Notes: generated by a model from the letters alone, not told the origin. Positions 35,513 to 45,614 are shown, numbered from the stretch's first letter. The stretch: 64,000 bases of DNA from Croceivirga sp. (GCA_028284935.1 JANQQQ010000028.1:1-64000); one strand, 5' to 3'. Translations and numbers: made by a program.

Positions 35513-36789
35513 AGTTCACTCAGTCTAGCTGCATCAAACTTTAAGAAGATAAAGAGCATTGCCGTAAAAAAAATGAGTCCAGAACCCCCGTAACTAAAAA
35601 ATGGCAAGGGGATGCCCACAGTAGGCAAGAGGCCAATTACCATACCGATGTTGATAAAATAATGAATGAGCAAAATGGAAATAATTCCGTACCCGTACAT
35701 TCTTTGGAAATCTTTTTTCTGACGTTCCGCCACGTATATCAACCTTAAGAAAAAGAGGGTAAAAGTGATGATGATGGATACCGTGCCCAAAAACCCCCAT
35801 TCTTCCCCTACCGAACTGAAAATATAATCCGTGTGCTGTTGAGGAACAAAATCCCCTTTTGTTCTTGTTCCTTCTAAAAACCCTTTCCCCAAAAACCCAC
35901 CAGATTCAATGGCTTTTTCTGATTGATAGGTATTATATCCAATGGTTTTTTTTATTTGCTCCAATCGCACTGGGTCTTTTTCAAGTCCTAACCACAGGCT
36001 GAATCGGTCCCTATGCCGTTGCTCAAAAACGTTTTCATACACAAAGTTGACGGAAAAGGAAAATGCGGCGCATAGTACCAAAAACAAAATCAAAGGGAGT
36101 GTGGGTACTTTTAATTCCGGTTTTTTAAATAGAAAAAAAAGTGAAGTCAAAATACCCAATCCTATGCCTACCCATATTACGCCAAACATCAAGGTGGTAA
36201 CAAAAAGTAGAATAAAGAGGAGTGCAAAACCTAGGTATTGGAGTGGAAAACCCTCTCTAAATAGAACGAAGAATAGGGAGAAATAGACAAGTGCACTTCC
36301 AGGGTCCGGTTGGGGTACTATTAGTATAACGGGGGCCAAAATGATAAGAACCCCGTATAACTGATGTTTTGTCTTTTTTAAATCGGTTTGAATGTCACTA
36401 AGATATTTGGCCAAGGCCAAAGCAGCCGTAAGTTTTCCCAGTTCGGAAGGCTGAAAATTGAAGAAGCCTAAATCATACCAAGAAGTAGCACCTGCAATGG
36501 TCTTCCCAAAAAGGAACAGCCCCAGCAATAAAACCAAGGATATCATGTAAAACAGGCTTGAGAACCTTTCGAAAAAGTTGGAATCCAAAGAAAGAATGAT
36601 GACAATAAAAACTGTTGATATCCCAATAAAGAATAATTGCTTGCCATATAACGTGGACATGTCAAAAATTGAAGTATGGTTCTCAGTAAGGGTGGTACTA
36701 TAAATATTAACCCAACCAAAGAAAACCAACATGATGAACAAAAGTACCGTAAGCCAGTCCAGCCTTTTGAGTACGTTTTTACCAGACAT
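35509..36789 (-). CDS. rodA: Rod-shape SEDS glycosyltransferase RodA
   Basis: A SEDS-family membrane polymerase of about 426 aa that builds peptidoglycan during elongation with PBP2. It has ten or so hydrophobic helices, QPDPGSALVY, the large extracytoplasmic loop, and the C-terminal SVGEEWGFLG, GLLPTVGIPLPFFSYGGSG signature. ATG 36789 (MSGKNVLKRLDW) is favoured; in-frame alternatives lie at 36795 and 36813. It overlaps the end of mrdA by 11 bp and closes the mre operon. Confidence 0.92.
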   Translation of the reverse strand: MSGKNVLKRLDWLTVLLFIMLVFFGWVNIYSTTLTENHTSIFDMSTLYGKQLFFIGISTVFIVIILSLDSNFFERFSSLFYMISLVLLLGLFLFGKTIAGATSWYDLGFFNFQPSELGKLTAALALAKYLSDIQTDLKKTKHQLYGVLIILAPVILIVPQPDPGSALVYFSLFFVLFREGFPLQYLGFALLFILLFVTTLMFGVIWVGIGLGILTSLFFLFKKPELKVPTLPLILFLVLCAAFSFSVNFVYENVFEQRHRDRFSLWLGLEKDPVRLEQIKKTIGYNTYQSEKAIESGGFLGKGFLEGTRTKGDFVPQQHTDYIFSSVGEEWGFLGTVSIIITFTLFFLRLIYVAERQKKDFQRMYGYGIISILLIHYFINIGMVIGLLPTVGIPLPFFSYGGSGLIFFTAMLFIFLKFDAARLSEL

Positions 36790-38647
36790 ACTCATTGATC
36801 TTGAAAGGTTCACCGCTCAATGGTTTGGCATATTCATGCTCCAATGTTTTTTCCAACATCTTTCTCTCCAAGTCCTTTCTAGTAATTTCTCCCTTTATGA
36901 ATTTTTCAATCATCAAGGAAGCAATGTGGCCCGCATATCTTGCACCATAATAACCGTTTTCTATGTAAACGGCAATGGCAATTTTTGGCTTGTTCACTGG
37001 AGCAAAGGCAGTAAAAATGGAATGGTCAGTAAGCTGAACCCTTTCCCCATCAATTTTTGTAAAATTTTCTACGGTCCCTGTTTTTCCGGCAATATCAATA
37101 TCCGGTATTTGAATCCACTTTGCTGTACCATATTTGTAAACGTTGGCCATCGCCTGAACTACGGGGCCAAAATGCTGTGGATTGATGGTAGTATATCTTT
37201 TTTGGGTGTATTTTGGGTCATCGATTCCTTTATCACCAATTTTTTTAATGATGTGTGGTGTGTAGAAAAATCCCCTGTTGGCTATGGCAGCTGTCATATT
37301 TGCTAATTGAAGGGGTGTTGCCGCTACTTCCCCTTGTCCTATGGAATTGGAAATAATGGTCGAAGAGGCCCATCTGTTATCCCCGTACCACTTATCATAA
37401 AATCCTTTGTCCGGTATCCTTCCAGGTGCCCCGGTTGGAAGATCTACCCCTAGATAGTCGCCAAGGCCAAAACTTTTCATGTGCCTTTCCCAGACATCCA
37501 TACCTTCATCCGTGGTGTTGTACTTTCCATAAATCTTTCGGAAGGTGCCTGCAAAATAGGCATTACATGAACGAAAGATTCCAGAGTTCATATCCCGTAT
37601 CCCACCTCCACAATGGCATCCCTTTTTTTGATTCCCTACATAGAAACCGTTATAACAGGTAAATTTTGTTTTGGAGTCGATTACGCCTTCTTGGAGTGCA
37701 ACCAAGGCGTTCAAGGTTTTGAAAGGTGACCCCGGTGAAGGCTGCGCTAAAATGGAACGGTCCCAAGTGGGCCTCGAAATACTGTCATAGTGAAGTGTAC
37801 TATAGTTTTTTGAGCGTTCCCTACCCACCAATAAAGCGGGATCATAAGTGGGCCCTGAAATCATCGCAAGTATCTCACCAGTCTCCGGTTCCAAGGCAAC
37901 AATACCCCCACGCTTACCGACCATTAATCGCTCACCATATTCTTGGAGGTCTTTGTCTATGGTAATGTGGATTTCTTTTCCAAGTTCCGGCAAGGTATCC
38001 AGCCTACTGTTTTTATAGGGTCCTATATCTCTATTGAATCTATCTTTTTGGATGTATTTCACCCCTTTTCTTCCCCTAAGGATTTCTTCATATTGTTTTT
38101 CAATTCCTGTTCGTCCCTTTAACTCTCCAGCCCTGTAGTACGGATTGGTGCGAAGATCGGTCTCATTTACTTCACTGATATAACCAAGAACGTTGGCAGC
38201 ACTATTGGTTTTATAGTCCCTTAGGGAGCGTTTTTGAATATAAAACCCTTGATATTTTCGCATTTTTTCCTGTAACCTAGCATAATCCTCTTTGGACAAC
38301 TGGGGTACCAAAACGGAGGGCAATCTTGGGGAATATATTCTGGCCCTGCGCATTTTTTCCACGAAATCTTCTTTGGTAACACTAAGAAGGGAACAAAACT
38401 CCAAGGTATCCAAAGTTTTGGTTTCCCTTGGAATGACCATGACATCATAGGCGGGTTGGTTTCCTACCAAAAGTTTTCCATTTCTATCATAAACATATCC
38501 CCGTTCCGGATAGTCATAGACTGCTTTTATTGCAGGGTCTTCCAGTACTTGGTCCGGAGAAAAACTGAACAATTGCAGATAGGAGAGACGTCCAACGAAG
38601 ACAAACCCAATAATTACAACAAATGATGAAAGTAGTAGCCTTCTCAT
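36779..38647 (-). CDS. mrdA: Penicillin-binding protein 2 (elongation transpeptidase)
   Basis: A 622-aa class B PBP: an N-terminal membrane helix, a dimerisation/pedestal domain (about 40-220) and a transpeptidase domain. The active-site tetrad reads SPFK (PSPGSPFKTLNAL), followed by the SxN-type SNS motif and KTGT (AGKTGTVENF). It cross-links peptidoglycan in the rod complex with RodA and MreBCD, whose genes adjoin it. Confidence 0.93.
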   Translation of the reverse strand: MRRLLLSSFVVIIGFVFVGRLSYLQLFSFSPDQVLEDPAIKAVYDYPERGYVYDRNGKLLVGNQPAYDVMVIPRETKTLDTLEFCSLLSVTKEDFVEKMRRARIYSPRLPSVLVPQLSKEDYARLQEKMRKYQGFYIQKRSLRDYKTNSAANVLGYISEVNETDLRTNPYYRAGELKGRTGIEKQYEEILRGRKGVKYIQKDRFNRDIGPYKNSRLDTLPELGKEIHITIDKDLQEYGERLMVGKRGGIVALEPETGEILAMISGPTYDPALLVGRERSKNYSTLHYDSISRPTWDRSILAQPSPGSPFKTLNALVALQEGVIDSKTKFTCYNGFYVGNQKKGCHCGGGIRDMNSGIFRSCNAYFAGTFRKIYGKYNTTDEGMDVWERHMKSFGLGDYLGVDLPTGAPGRIPDKGFYDKWYGDNRWASSTIISNSIGQGEVAATPLQLANMTAAIANRGFFYTPHIIKKIGDKGIDDPKYTQKRYTTINPQHFGPVVQAMANVYKYGTAKWIQIPDIDIAGKTGTVENFTKIDGERVQLTDHSIFTAFAPVNKPKIAIAVYIENGYYGARYAGHIASLMIEKFIKGEITRKDLERKMLEKTLEHEYAKPLSGEPFKINEYVW

Positions 38648-38669
38648 AGTTCAAATTTACATTTCATCC

Positions 38670-39179
38670 CTAATCATATTCCCTTGCAAACAACGAGCTT
38701 AACAGTACACTTAGGAATAACGTAGCAATACTGGTAAACAGTATTTTCTTCAAAATTAAAAGGATATGTGTGAAACTTAAAATTTCAAAGGTGAAGAAGA
38801 CAATATGTTGCAGTACGATTAATAAGAGTAAAAAAGTAATTCGCTGTATCCTAGTTGTATTTTTAAAGGTAAAACCCTGAAACTCATAATTGGCACCAAA
38901 GCAGAAACGCATAACTACCGGTCGCACAAAGGCTAAGGTAAGACCTGCCATGGCGTGTAGGGCCATAGTATCTGAAAACATATCAATGACAAATCCCAAA
39001 AGGAAACCCAGGAATAGAAATAAAGGGCGATTGGTCTTAATGGGGTACCAATAAAAAAATAAAACATAAATCATGGGGTTGATAAAACCCATAAAGTTAA
39101 GTCGGTTGAAAATCATTACTTGGGCCAAAACCAAGAGCACAAAGCGAAGCCCGTTCAGAAAAATAGGGTTATTCGACAT
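38670..39179 (-). CDS. mreD: Rod shape-determining protein MreD
   Basis: A 169-aa membrane protein with five to six hydrophobic helices (FVLLVLAQVMIFNRLNFMG at the start), of low sequence conservation but recognised by size and its place between mreC and mrdA. It overlaps mreC by 11 bp. It is part of the elongasome scaffold. Confidence 0.88.
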   Translation of the reverse strand: MSNNPIFLNGLRFVLLVLAQVMIFNRLNFMGFINPMIYVLFFYWYPIKTNRPLFLFLGFLLGFVIDMFSDTMALHAMAGLTLAFVRPVVMRFCFGANYEFQGFTFKNTTRIQRITFLLLLIVLQHIVFFTFEILSFTHILLILKKILFTSIATLFLSVLLSSLFAREYD

Positions 39180-39981
39180 TCCCAGTGCTTTTTTGTAGTT
39201 CTAAAATTTCTTTTCTATCCCTGTTTTTGATAATGTAAACATTCTTAATATTGGCCATATCATTGAAGAGGTCCACTTGTATGTCATAAGAGCTTTGGTT
39301 TTGATTTAAGTCGTATTTTTTAATGACCCCAATGGGAATGTCCTCAGGGAAAATACTGGACATGGCCCCTGTACTTATGGTATCGCCAACGGTCACGGTA
39401 GCTGACCTTGGGATATCGACCAGTTGTACCACATTGTAGTCCTTGGCATCCCATTTCAATGAACCAAAATAATCGGTGCTTTTGATTTTTGCATTGATAT
39501 TGGATTTGGTGTTCAAAATGCTTTGTACGGTTGCATAGTTTTTGGAAGTATTCTCCACAATACCCAAAATGCCATAGGGTGCAATGACCCCCATATCTTG
39601 TTTGACACTATCCCTTACCCCTTTGTTAATGGTAATATAATTTCTTGGCGAGGAAAACATATTCTTGACTACCCTTGCATGGATTATTTCATAAATAGGC
39701 GCTTTATTGATTGCAACCGTATCTTTTTTGGAGTTAAATAGTAACAATCTGAGCCTTTCATTTTCTTTCGCCAATCGTTGATTTTCTTCTTTAAGGCCAA
39801 AGTAATCACTGACTGCACTTTTTGTTGATAATACACTTCCTGTAAGTAATTTGGATGAATTAAAAAACTTTGATTGGTGATAGGAATGTGAACGAATGGT
39901 CAGGACCAAGCAGAATATCAAAAGAAGTCCGTAGAGAAACGCATTTCTATAATTGAGGATAAAGTTGATAATCCGTTGCAT
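39169..39981 (-). CDS. mreC: Rod shape-determining protein MreC
   Basis: A 270-aa periplasmic scaffold protein. It has one N-terminal transmembrane helix (about 11-28), a coiled coil (SDYFGLKEENQRLAKENERLRLLL, about 58-83) and the MreC beta-domain (NKGVRDSVKQDMGVI, GILGIVENTSKNYATVQSIL). It links MreB filaments to PBP2. It overlaps mreD. Confidence 0.92.
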   Translation of the reverse strand: MQRIINFILNYRNAFLYGLLLIFCLVLTIRSHSYHQSKFFNSSKLLTGSVLSTKSAVSDYFGLKEENQRLAKENERLRLLLFNSKKDTVAINKAPIYEIIHARVVKNMFSSPRNYITINKGVRDSVKQDMGVIAPYGILGIVENTSKNYATVQSILNTKSNINAKIKSTDYFGSLKWDAKDYNVVQLVDIPRSATVTVGDTISTGAMSSIFPEDIPIGVIKKYDLNQNQSSYDIQVDLFNDMANIKNVYIIKNRDRKEILELQKSTGNVE

Positions 39982-40025
39982 TCCTAAACATTGAAATGTC
40001 CATCAATAAAAGAGAGTGATGGGAA

Positions 40026-41054
40026 TTATTTAATCAGTATATTTTTATACCGTTCCAAGTTTTTCAGTGCTATACCCGTTCCCCGAACAACAGCTCGTAA
40101 TGGATCCTCGGCAATATAAACGGGTAAATCCGTTTTTTGTGACAGTCTTTTGTCCAACCCCCGCAGCATAGAGCCACCACCGGCCAGATATATCCCAGTA
40201 TTATAAATATCTGCTGCCAGTTCAGGGGGGGTTTGGGAGAGCGTTTCCATTACCGCATCTTCCACGCGAAGGATACTCTTGTCCAATGCCTTGGCAATTT
40301 CCCTGTAGGAAACCTGTACCTGTTTGGGCTTACCAGTCAACAAATCCCTGCCTTGAATCAACTTGTCGTCTGGAGGGGTCTGTAAATCTTCCGTTGCGGA
40401 ACCAATTTCAATTTTGATTGCCTCAGCCGTGCTTTCACCGACGTAAAGGTTATGCTGGGTGCGCATGTAATAAATGATGTCATTGGTAAAGACATCACCT
40501 GCAATTTTAACTGATTTGTCACAGACAATTCCACCTAATGCAATAACGGCGATCTCGGTGGTACCACCTCCAATATCCACGATCATGTTTCCTTTTGGTT
40601 GCATGATGTCCAATCCAATACCGATGGCTGCAGCCATGGGCTCATGAATCAAATAGACCTCTTTTCCATTAACGCGCTCAGCGGATTCACGCACTGCTCG
40701 CATTTCCACTTCGGTAATTCCGGATGGAATACAAATGACCATGCGCAAAGCTGGAGGAAACCATTTCTTTTTGAGGGCCGGAATATTTTTGATAAACATG
40801 TTTATCATTTTTTCCGAGGCATCGAAATCGGCAATCACACCATCCTTCAAGGGACGAATGGTCTTAATGTTCTCATGGGTTTTCCCCTGCATCATGCTGG
40901 CTTCCCGACCCACGGCAATAATTTTGCCCGAAACCCGGTCACGGGCCACTATGGATGGACTATCAACAACCACTTTGTCCAGATGAATAATGAGGGTATT
41001 AGCAGTACCAAGGTCAATGGCAATTTCCTCGGTCATGAAATCAAAAAATCCCAT
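40026..41054 (-). CDS. mreB: Actin-like rod-shape protein MreB
   Basis: A 342-aa bacterial actin organising lateral wall growth under the inner membrane. It has ATP-binding motifs IDLGTANTLI (phosphate 1), IVDIGGGTTEIAVI (phosphate 2) and GIYLAGGGSMLRGL (adenosine). It sits 44 bp before mreC and 54 bp after purH. A TACTTTTG -7 element in the purH-mreB gap suggests it can be transcribed separately. Confidence 0.96.
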   Translation of the reverse strand: MGFFDFMTEEIAIDLGTANTLIIHLDKVVVDSPSIVARDRVSGKIIAVGREASMMQGKTHENIKTIRPLKDGVIADFDASEKMINMFIKNIPALKKKWFPPALRMVICIPSGITEVEMRAVRESAERVNGKEVYLIHEPMAAAIGIGLDIMQPKGNMIVDIGGGTTEIAVIALGGIVCDKSVKIAGDVFTNDIIYYMRTQHNLYVGESTAEAIKIEIGSATEDLQTPPDDKLIQGRDLLTGKPKQVQVSYREIAKALDKSILRVEDAVMETLSQTPPELAADIYNTGIYLAGGGSMLRGLDKRLSQKTDLPVYIAEDPLRAVVRGTGIALKNLERYKNILIK

Positions 41055-41094
41055 AAAGTTAGTTTAGTATCGGATTAAAGGTAAATTTTATCGG

Positions 41095-41102
41095 CAAAAG
41101 TA
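41095..41102 (-). promoter_or_regulatory. -7 element upstream of mreB
   Basis: TACTTTTG on the minus strand is an exact TAnnTTTG match, 40 bp before the mreB ATG and just after the purH stop. No TTG is seen at -33. Confidence 0.5.
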
Positions 41103-41108
41103 GGAAAA

Positions 41109-42641
41109 TTAATGCTTAAAATGCCGAGTGCCAGTCATTACCATTGATAGCCCATTTTCATTGCAATAATCAATGCTTAATTGGTCCTTTATGGACCCGC
41201 CGGGTTGTATCACGCTGGTAATTCCGGCCTTATTGGCAATTTCCACACAATCTGGAAAAGGGAAAAACGCATCGCTGGCCATGACCGCCCCATTTAAATC
41301 AAATTCAAAATGGCTGGCCTTGTGGATGGCTTGGTTGAGGGCGTCTACCCTTGAGGTCTGACCTGTACCACTGGCACATAACTGTTTGTTCTTGGCCAAA
41401 ACAATAGTGTTTGATTTGGTATGTTTACATAGTTTTGAGGCAAATATTAAATCCTCCAATTCTTGCGCAGTGGGTTTGCTATCGGTTACATAGCTCAAAT
41501 CTTCGATAGCATCCGTTTTCGCATCTTTTTCTTGCAATAATGCCCCGTTCAAACAGGTTCTGACCAACATTTTGGGGAGTTCCACTGGTTTTTGAACAAG
41601 AATGATACGGTTCTTCTTACCTTTTAAGATTTCCAAGGCTTCTTGGGAATAGGAAGGTGCAATGACGACTTCACAGAACAATTGGTGGATTTCTTCCGCG
41701 GTCTCTTTGTCAATTTCCGTATTGGCAATTAAAATACCTCCAAAGGCTGAAACAGGATCTCCCGCCAAAGCATCAATGTAGGCTTGTTTTATAGTAGCCC
41801 TTGTGGCCAGGCCGCAGGCATTGTTGTGCTTTAAAATGGCGAACGTTGGGGCATCATTTTTAAATTCTTCCATGAGGTTGACAGCGGCATCAACATCCAG
41901 CAAATTATTATAGGAGAGCTCTTTTCCATGAAGTTTGTCAAACATAGCCTCAAAATCGCCAAAGAAAAATCCTTGTTGATGGGGGTTCTCCCCATAACGT
42001 AAGACTTTGCCCTGGGTTTCACTGAATTTTAGGGCTGCTTGTTCATGGTCTTTGTTGAAATAGTTGAAAATTGCGCAGTCATAGTGTGATGAAATATTGA
42101 AAGCTTTTGTAGCAAACCATTTTCTGTCCTCCAAAGAGGTTTCCCCGTTCCCTGCGGAAATGAGCTCCAGAAAGCGATTATAATCTTCCATTGAGGAAAC
42201 GCAGAGCACGTCTTTGTAGTTTTTTGCCGCAGCGCGAATTAAAGAGATGCCCCCTATATCAATTTTCTCAATGATGTCCTGTTCTGAAGCGCCGCTGGCA
42301 ACGGTTTTTTCAAAGGGATACAAATCAACAATAACAATATCCAATTGTGGAATATTAAATTCCTCCATTTGAGCCACGTCACCCTCATTGTCCTGACGGT
42401 TCAAAATGCCCCCAAAAACCTTGGGGTGCAAGGTTTTTACCCGGCCCCCTAAAATGGACGGATAGCTCGTTACATCCTCAACGGCGACTACATTAATGCC
42501 CAAATCCTTGATGAACTTTTCGGTGCCTCCCGTGGAATAAAGGGTAACCCCCAGCTCATCTAACTTTTTTACTATAGGTTCAAGACCGTCTTTATGAAAA
42601 ACGGAAATAAGGGCAGCCGAAGCTTTTTTGGTAGTACTCAT
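41109..42641 (-). CDS. purH: Bifunctional AICAR transformylase / IMP cyclohydrolase
   Basis: A 510-aa enzyme for the last two steps of IMP synthesis. The N-terminal cyclohydrolase part shows STGGTEKFI, GGRVKTLHPKVFGG and LRYGENPHQQG. The C-terminal AICARFT part shows KHNNACGLA and CASGTGQTSRVDAL. Length matches the family. It precedes mreB as often seen in flavobacteria, with no functional link to cell shape. Confidence 0.96.
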   Translation of the reverse strand: MSTTKKASAALISVFHKDGLEPIVKKLDELGVTLYSTGGTEKFIKDLGINVVAVEDVTSYPSILGGRVKTLHPKVFGGILNRQDNEGDVAQMEEFNIPQLDIVIVDLYPFEKTVASGASEQDIIEKIDIGGISLIRAAAKNYKDVLCVSSMEDYNRFLELISAGNGETSLEDRKWFATKAFNISSHYDCAIFNYFNKDHEQAALKFSETQGKVLRYGENPHQQGFFFGDFEAMFDKLHGKELSYNNLLDVDAAVNLMEEFKNDAPTFAILKHNNACGLATRATIKQAYIDALAGDPVSAFGGILIANTEIDKETAEEIHQLFCEVVIAPSYSQEALEILKGKKNRIILVQKPVELPKMLVRTCLNGALLQEKDAKTDAIEDLSYVTDSKPTAQELEDLIFASKLCKHTKSNTIVLAKNKQLCASGTGQTSRVDALNQAIHKASHFEFDLNGAVMASDAFFPFPDCVEIANKAGITSVIQPGGSIKDQLSIDYCNENGLSMVMTGTRHFKH

Positions 42642-42670
42642 GGGTGTTTCAGTTGGAAAATTGGAAAAGC

Positions 42671-42678
42671 CAAAAGTA
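42671..42678 (-). promoter_or_regulatory. -7 element upstream of purH
   Basis: TACTTTTG on the minus strand, an exact TAnnTTTG match, 29 bp before the ATG. No TTG at -33 was found. Confidence 0.45.
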
Positions 42679-42730
42679 CTTTTTTTGCCTCCTGATGTAA
42701 AGTCAGGTTATCAACAATTTAGGGCAAGTT

Positions 42731-43183
42731 TTAAAGAATTCTGACTACTTGCCCATTCACCCATTCCAAAAAACGTTCGTCAGCTTCAGAAAAGGGGTCG
42801 GCGGTATTGGAATCGATGTCGATTTGCCCAATATTTTCGCCATTCTTGAACATAGGCACCACAATTTCGGATTTTACGGTTAGACTGCAGGCAATATAAT
42901 TGTCCTGGGCATGTACATCAGGGACAACAAAGTTTTGATTGCTTTCCGCCACTTGACCACAGATGCCTTTGCCAAAAGGGATGATGGTATGGTCCGTAGG
43001 TTCCCCCACGTAGGGACCAAGTTTTAATTCACGTTTGTCGCCATTTTTAAAATAGAACCCAACCCAATCGTAGTAGTCTATGCTATCGCTAAGCAATTGG
43101 CAAATCTGCTGCATTTTTTCATTTGAATTCCGGTGTGATTCAGAAATAATTTGTTCAACTTTGGTTTTCAGTGACTCAAACAT
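42731..43183 (-). CDS. GAF-domain protein, free-methionine-(R)-sulfoxide reductase-like
   Basis: A 150-aa single GAF domain resembling fRMsr (YebR), which reduces free methionine-R-sulfoxide. IPFGKGICGQ and DNYIACSLTVKSEIVVP hold the equivalents of E. coli Cys94 and Cys118. The position of Cys84, the partner in the catalytic disulfide, has no cysteine (GEPTDHT). It may therefore use another reduction route or have changed function. It is an isolated minus-strand gene. Confidence 0.8.
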   Translation of the reverse strand: MFESLKTKVEQIISESHRNSNEKMQQICQLLSDSIDYYDWVGFYFKNGDKRELKLGPYVGEPTDHTIIPFGKGICGQVAESNQNFVVPDVHAQDNYIACSLTVKSEIVVPMFKNGENIGQIDIDSNTADPFSEADERFLEWVNGQVVRIL

Positions 43184-43247
43184 GGATGAAATAATTGAAC
43201 GGTAAAAGTCGTTGAAAATTCAAAAAATTACAATACAATTTTCTTTA

Positions 43248-45614
43248 TCAAGGTTTATTCAAAGCGATTAAATGATTCTCAGAAATTATTTTTCCCGAAT
43301 CAGAATATCCTTCTATGACAACCATAATTTTATTTTCGTTTTCGACAGGCACTTTAAAACTTAATGATTTGAAATTGCTTTTAGCCTTTATGGATTTCCA
43401 GCCCAACACCCCAAAATGCTTAAATCCGGTGTTGTTCGTTTCAAAATAATTGGGGCGTCTAAATTGCTTTGGTGAATCAAAACCTTTATCAACGATAATT
43501 TCTTTAGTTATTTTTTCGCTTGCTGGAAGCGGACGATTAATGTATTTCTCATTGGTAAAAACTACTACTAAGGCAGAACAACTATTGGAGCGATCCCAAT
43601 ATATTTCATCAATGAACTCCATCCGGGTTTCTTGATAAATATCTATGTAAGGGTTAAAAACACCATTAAAGATAATTGAAGGAAAAATATAACCACATCG
43701 CTGTGTCCTATTTGCTAACTGAATGGTACCTGCCCTTCTGATATCGTAAAAAAATGGGCTAATGGGAATGTCATAAAAACCTTGATTTCTAACGAATTCT
43801 TTTAGGGTTTTCAAACCAATTGTACTATCAACCTTTACACCAAAGAATGAAGGAAAAAAATGTTGATAGGTCATTTTTTTTGCCTTAACAGTGACCTCAT
43901 CCAGTTGTTGAATATTTGTGCCTATGCCCGAAAGAGAGAAATATTCGTCAGCGAATTCTTTTGATTTATGGACGTGATTCGTCTTGAATCGATGTCTAAA
44001 GCTGGCAATAACAGGTTTAATCGTATAATTGAAATTGGCTTTGTGGGGCTTTTCATCCTCTCCTATCATTGAAAGATTTAGTTTGCTGCCTTTGGCCAAT
44101 ATCAATTCCTTAAAACTAAATCTACCTTCTAAAACTTCGGTATTAATCAACAGTTCGTTTTCCTTTGAAAAAAGGACCACGTTCTTTGGCTTGATTTTTT
44201 TGTTGTGTGGCTCTACAATCCCTTCAATGCCGCCGGTAAATGTATTGGACGTTGGGACAGTAAGGTTTTTGTTAAGAGCCATCCTAAAATCATATTTTGG
44301 TTTGGCCATAACGGTAATTTGATCAATAAAACTTAAATCTTCCAATGAAATTAGGTCCTTAGTCCACAAAAAACGCCAATCCGGTCCAGGAAAGTAGGGT
44401 TCCAAATGATGCGTAAAAAAAGCTCTCTTTCTAAATCGTTGTGATTTGGTATCCCCAGGCAATATGGAAATACTTAAATTTTGTTCCTTGGCTTTTGATT
44501 TATTACGGAAGTTCAAGGAAAGTTGAACGGAATCACTTACTTGAGCGCTTTTGATAATGTCAAACTTCTTGGATTCCAACTCCGAATTGTGAAAGAACAA
44601 CCTTTCTGCATATACTTTTCCTTTGCCATCAACAACGGTAGCTGTAATCATTCCTTTTGGGAGTGCATCGTAATCCACTTTAAACTGGGATTGGCCGGTT
44701 TTGGGACTTGGCACAACAGGCATACCAATGACACTTTTATCTTTATGAATAAGTAGTGTAAGACGTCCTAATTTTTGATGCTCATTAAATCTTTTATCAG
44801 ATACCTTTAGAACAATTTCTTTCTTCAGCGGATTTCTGGTAAAAGCCAAGGTAACACCCTCTGTAGCAACGTTTGGTAACTTTTTCTCTAAAATTTCTCC
44901 TTTAAGGAATAGCCTTAAGCGATAGCTTTGAGCATATTCGGGAATAAGCGAGAACGTACCAAAACCGTAACCGTTAAAACTAATCTTTGAGATTCGCTTG
45001 TTTTCGGCATTAAGTAGTACAACAGAATCAGGGACTAAGGTTCTTCCCATCCCATCGATGGTACGAACCGTACACTTTCCAAAAACACCCGTAAGTAAAT
45101 GACCGCCCTCTGGAGCAATTACAATCTCTGGATTTCCACTTTTTTTTACATAATCATAGTTTACAAAATCATTGGCTGAAAAATTGTTGATTAGGATTGG
45201 AAATTTGGAAGAGTCATCTTCTTCAAAATTTTGCATTGAAGCAGTATAGGCTTGTAAAAAGTATAACCCTGAAGCAAGGGAATTTGGTAAAAGCAGGTCA
45301 CCTCTTCCTAAACCATCGGCATACAATATAGTTTTCTGTGCTATGATTTCCCCATTTCCATTGATCAAGTCCACGTAGACGAATTCTCTTTCTTCACTAG
45401 GTAAATTAAGGGTCTTGTTAAAAATATATGTGCTGAACCAAACATGTTCTCCAGTAAAAAAAACCGTCTTGTTCAAATGCAAGTGCACACTTTTTCTATC
45501 TGTTTTAAAATAGTTTTCATACTGCTGAATGATGCTTTCTGTCTCAAAGGAGTTCTTCTGTGCAATTGCTTGAAAATGAATTAACATCGTTAATGAAAGG
45601 AGAAGTTTTTTCAT
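43248..45614 (-). CDS. Large secreted MG2-domain protein with carboxypeptidase-regulatory-like parts
   Basis: A 788-aa secreted protein with a clear signal peptide (LLLSLTMLIHFQAIAQ). The N-terminal region (about 40-130, SVHLHLNKTVFFTGEHVWFSTY, SLASGLYFLQAYT) resembles the MG2 macroglobulin fold. Further beta-sandwich segments follow, and near residue 570 a TonB-plug-like start (IQQLDEVTVKAKK). Similar proteins are frequent in flavobacteria and have no defined role; a surface or periplasmic location is likely. It is divergent from the metal cluster. Confidence 0.65.
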   Translation of the reverse strand: MKKLLLSLTMLIHFQAIAQKNSFETESIIQQYENYFKTDRKSVHLHLNKTVFFTGEHVWFSTYIFNKTLNLPSEEREFVYVDLINGNGEIIAQKTILYADGLGRGDLLLPNSLASGLYFLQAYTASMQNFEEDDSSKFPILINNFSANDFVNYDYVKKSGNPEIVIAPEGGHLLTGVFGKCTVRTIDGMGRTLVPDSVVLLNAENKRISKISFNGYGFGTFSLIPEYAQSYRLRLFLKGEILEKKLPNVATEGVTLAFTRNPLKKEIVLKVSDKRFNEHQKLGRLTLLIHKDKSVIGMPVVPSPKTGQSQFKVDYDALPKGMITATVVDGKGKVYAERLFFHNSELESKKFDIIKSAQVSDSVQLSLNFRNKSKAKEQNLSISILPGDTKSQRFRKRAFFTHHLEPYFPGPDWRFLWTKDLISLEDLSFIDQITVMAKPKYDFRMALNKNLTVPTSNTFTGGIEGIVEPHNKKIKPKNVVLFSKENELLINTEVLEGRFSFKELILAKGSKLNLSMIGEDEKPHKANFNYTIKPVIASFRHRFKTNHVHKSKEFADEYFSLSGIGTNIQQLDEVTVKAKKMTYQHFFPSFFGVKVDSTIGLKTLKEFVRNQGFYDIPISPFFYDIRRAGTIQLANRTQRCGYIFPSIIFNGVFNPYIDIYQETRMEFIDEIYWDRSNSCSALVVVFTNEKYINRPLPASEKITKEIIVDKGFDSPKQFRRPNYFETNNTGFKHFGVLGWKSIKAKSNFKSLSFKVPVENENKIMVVIEGYSDSGKIISENHLIALNKP

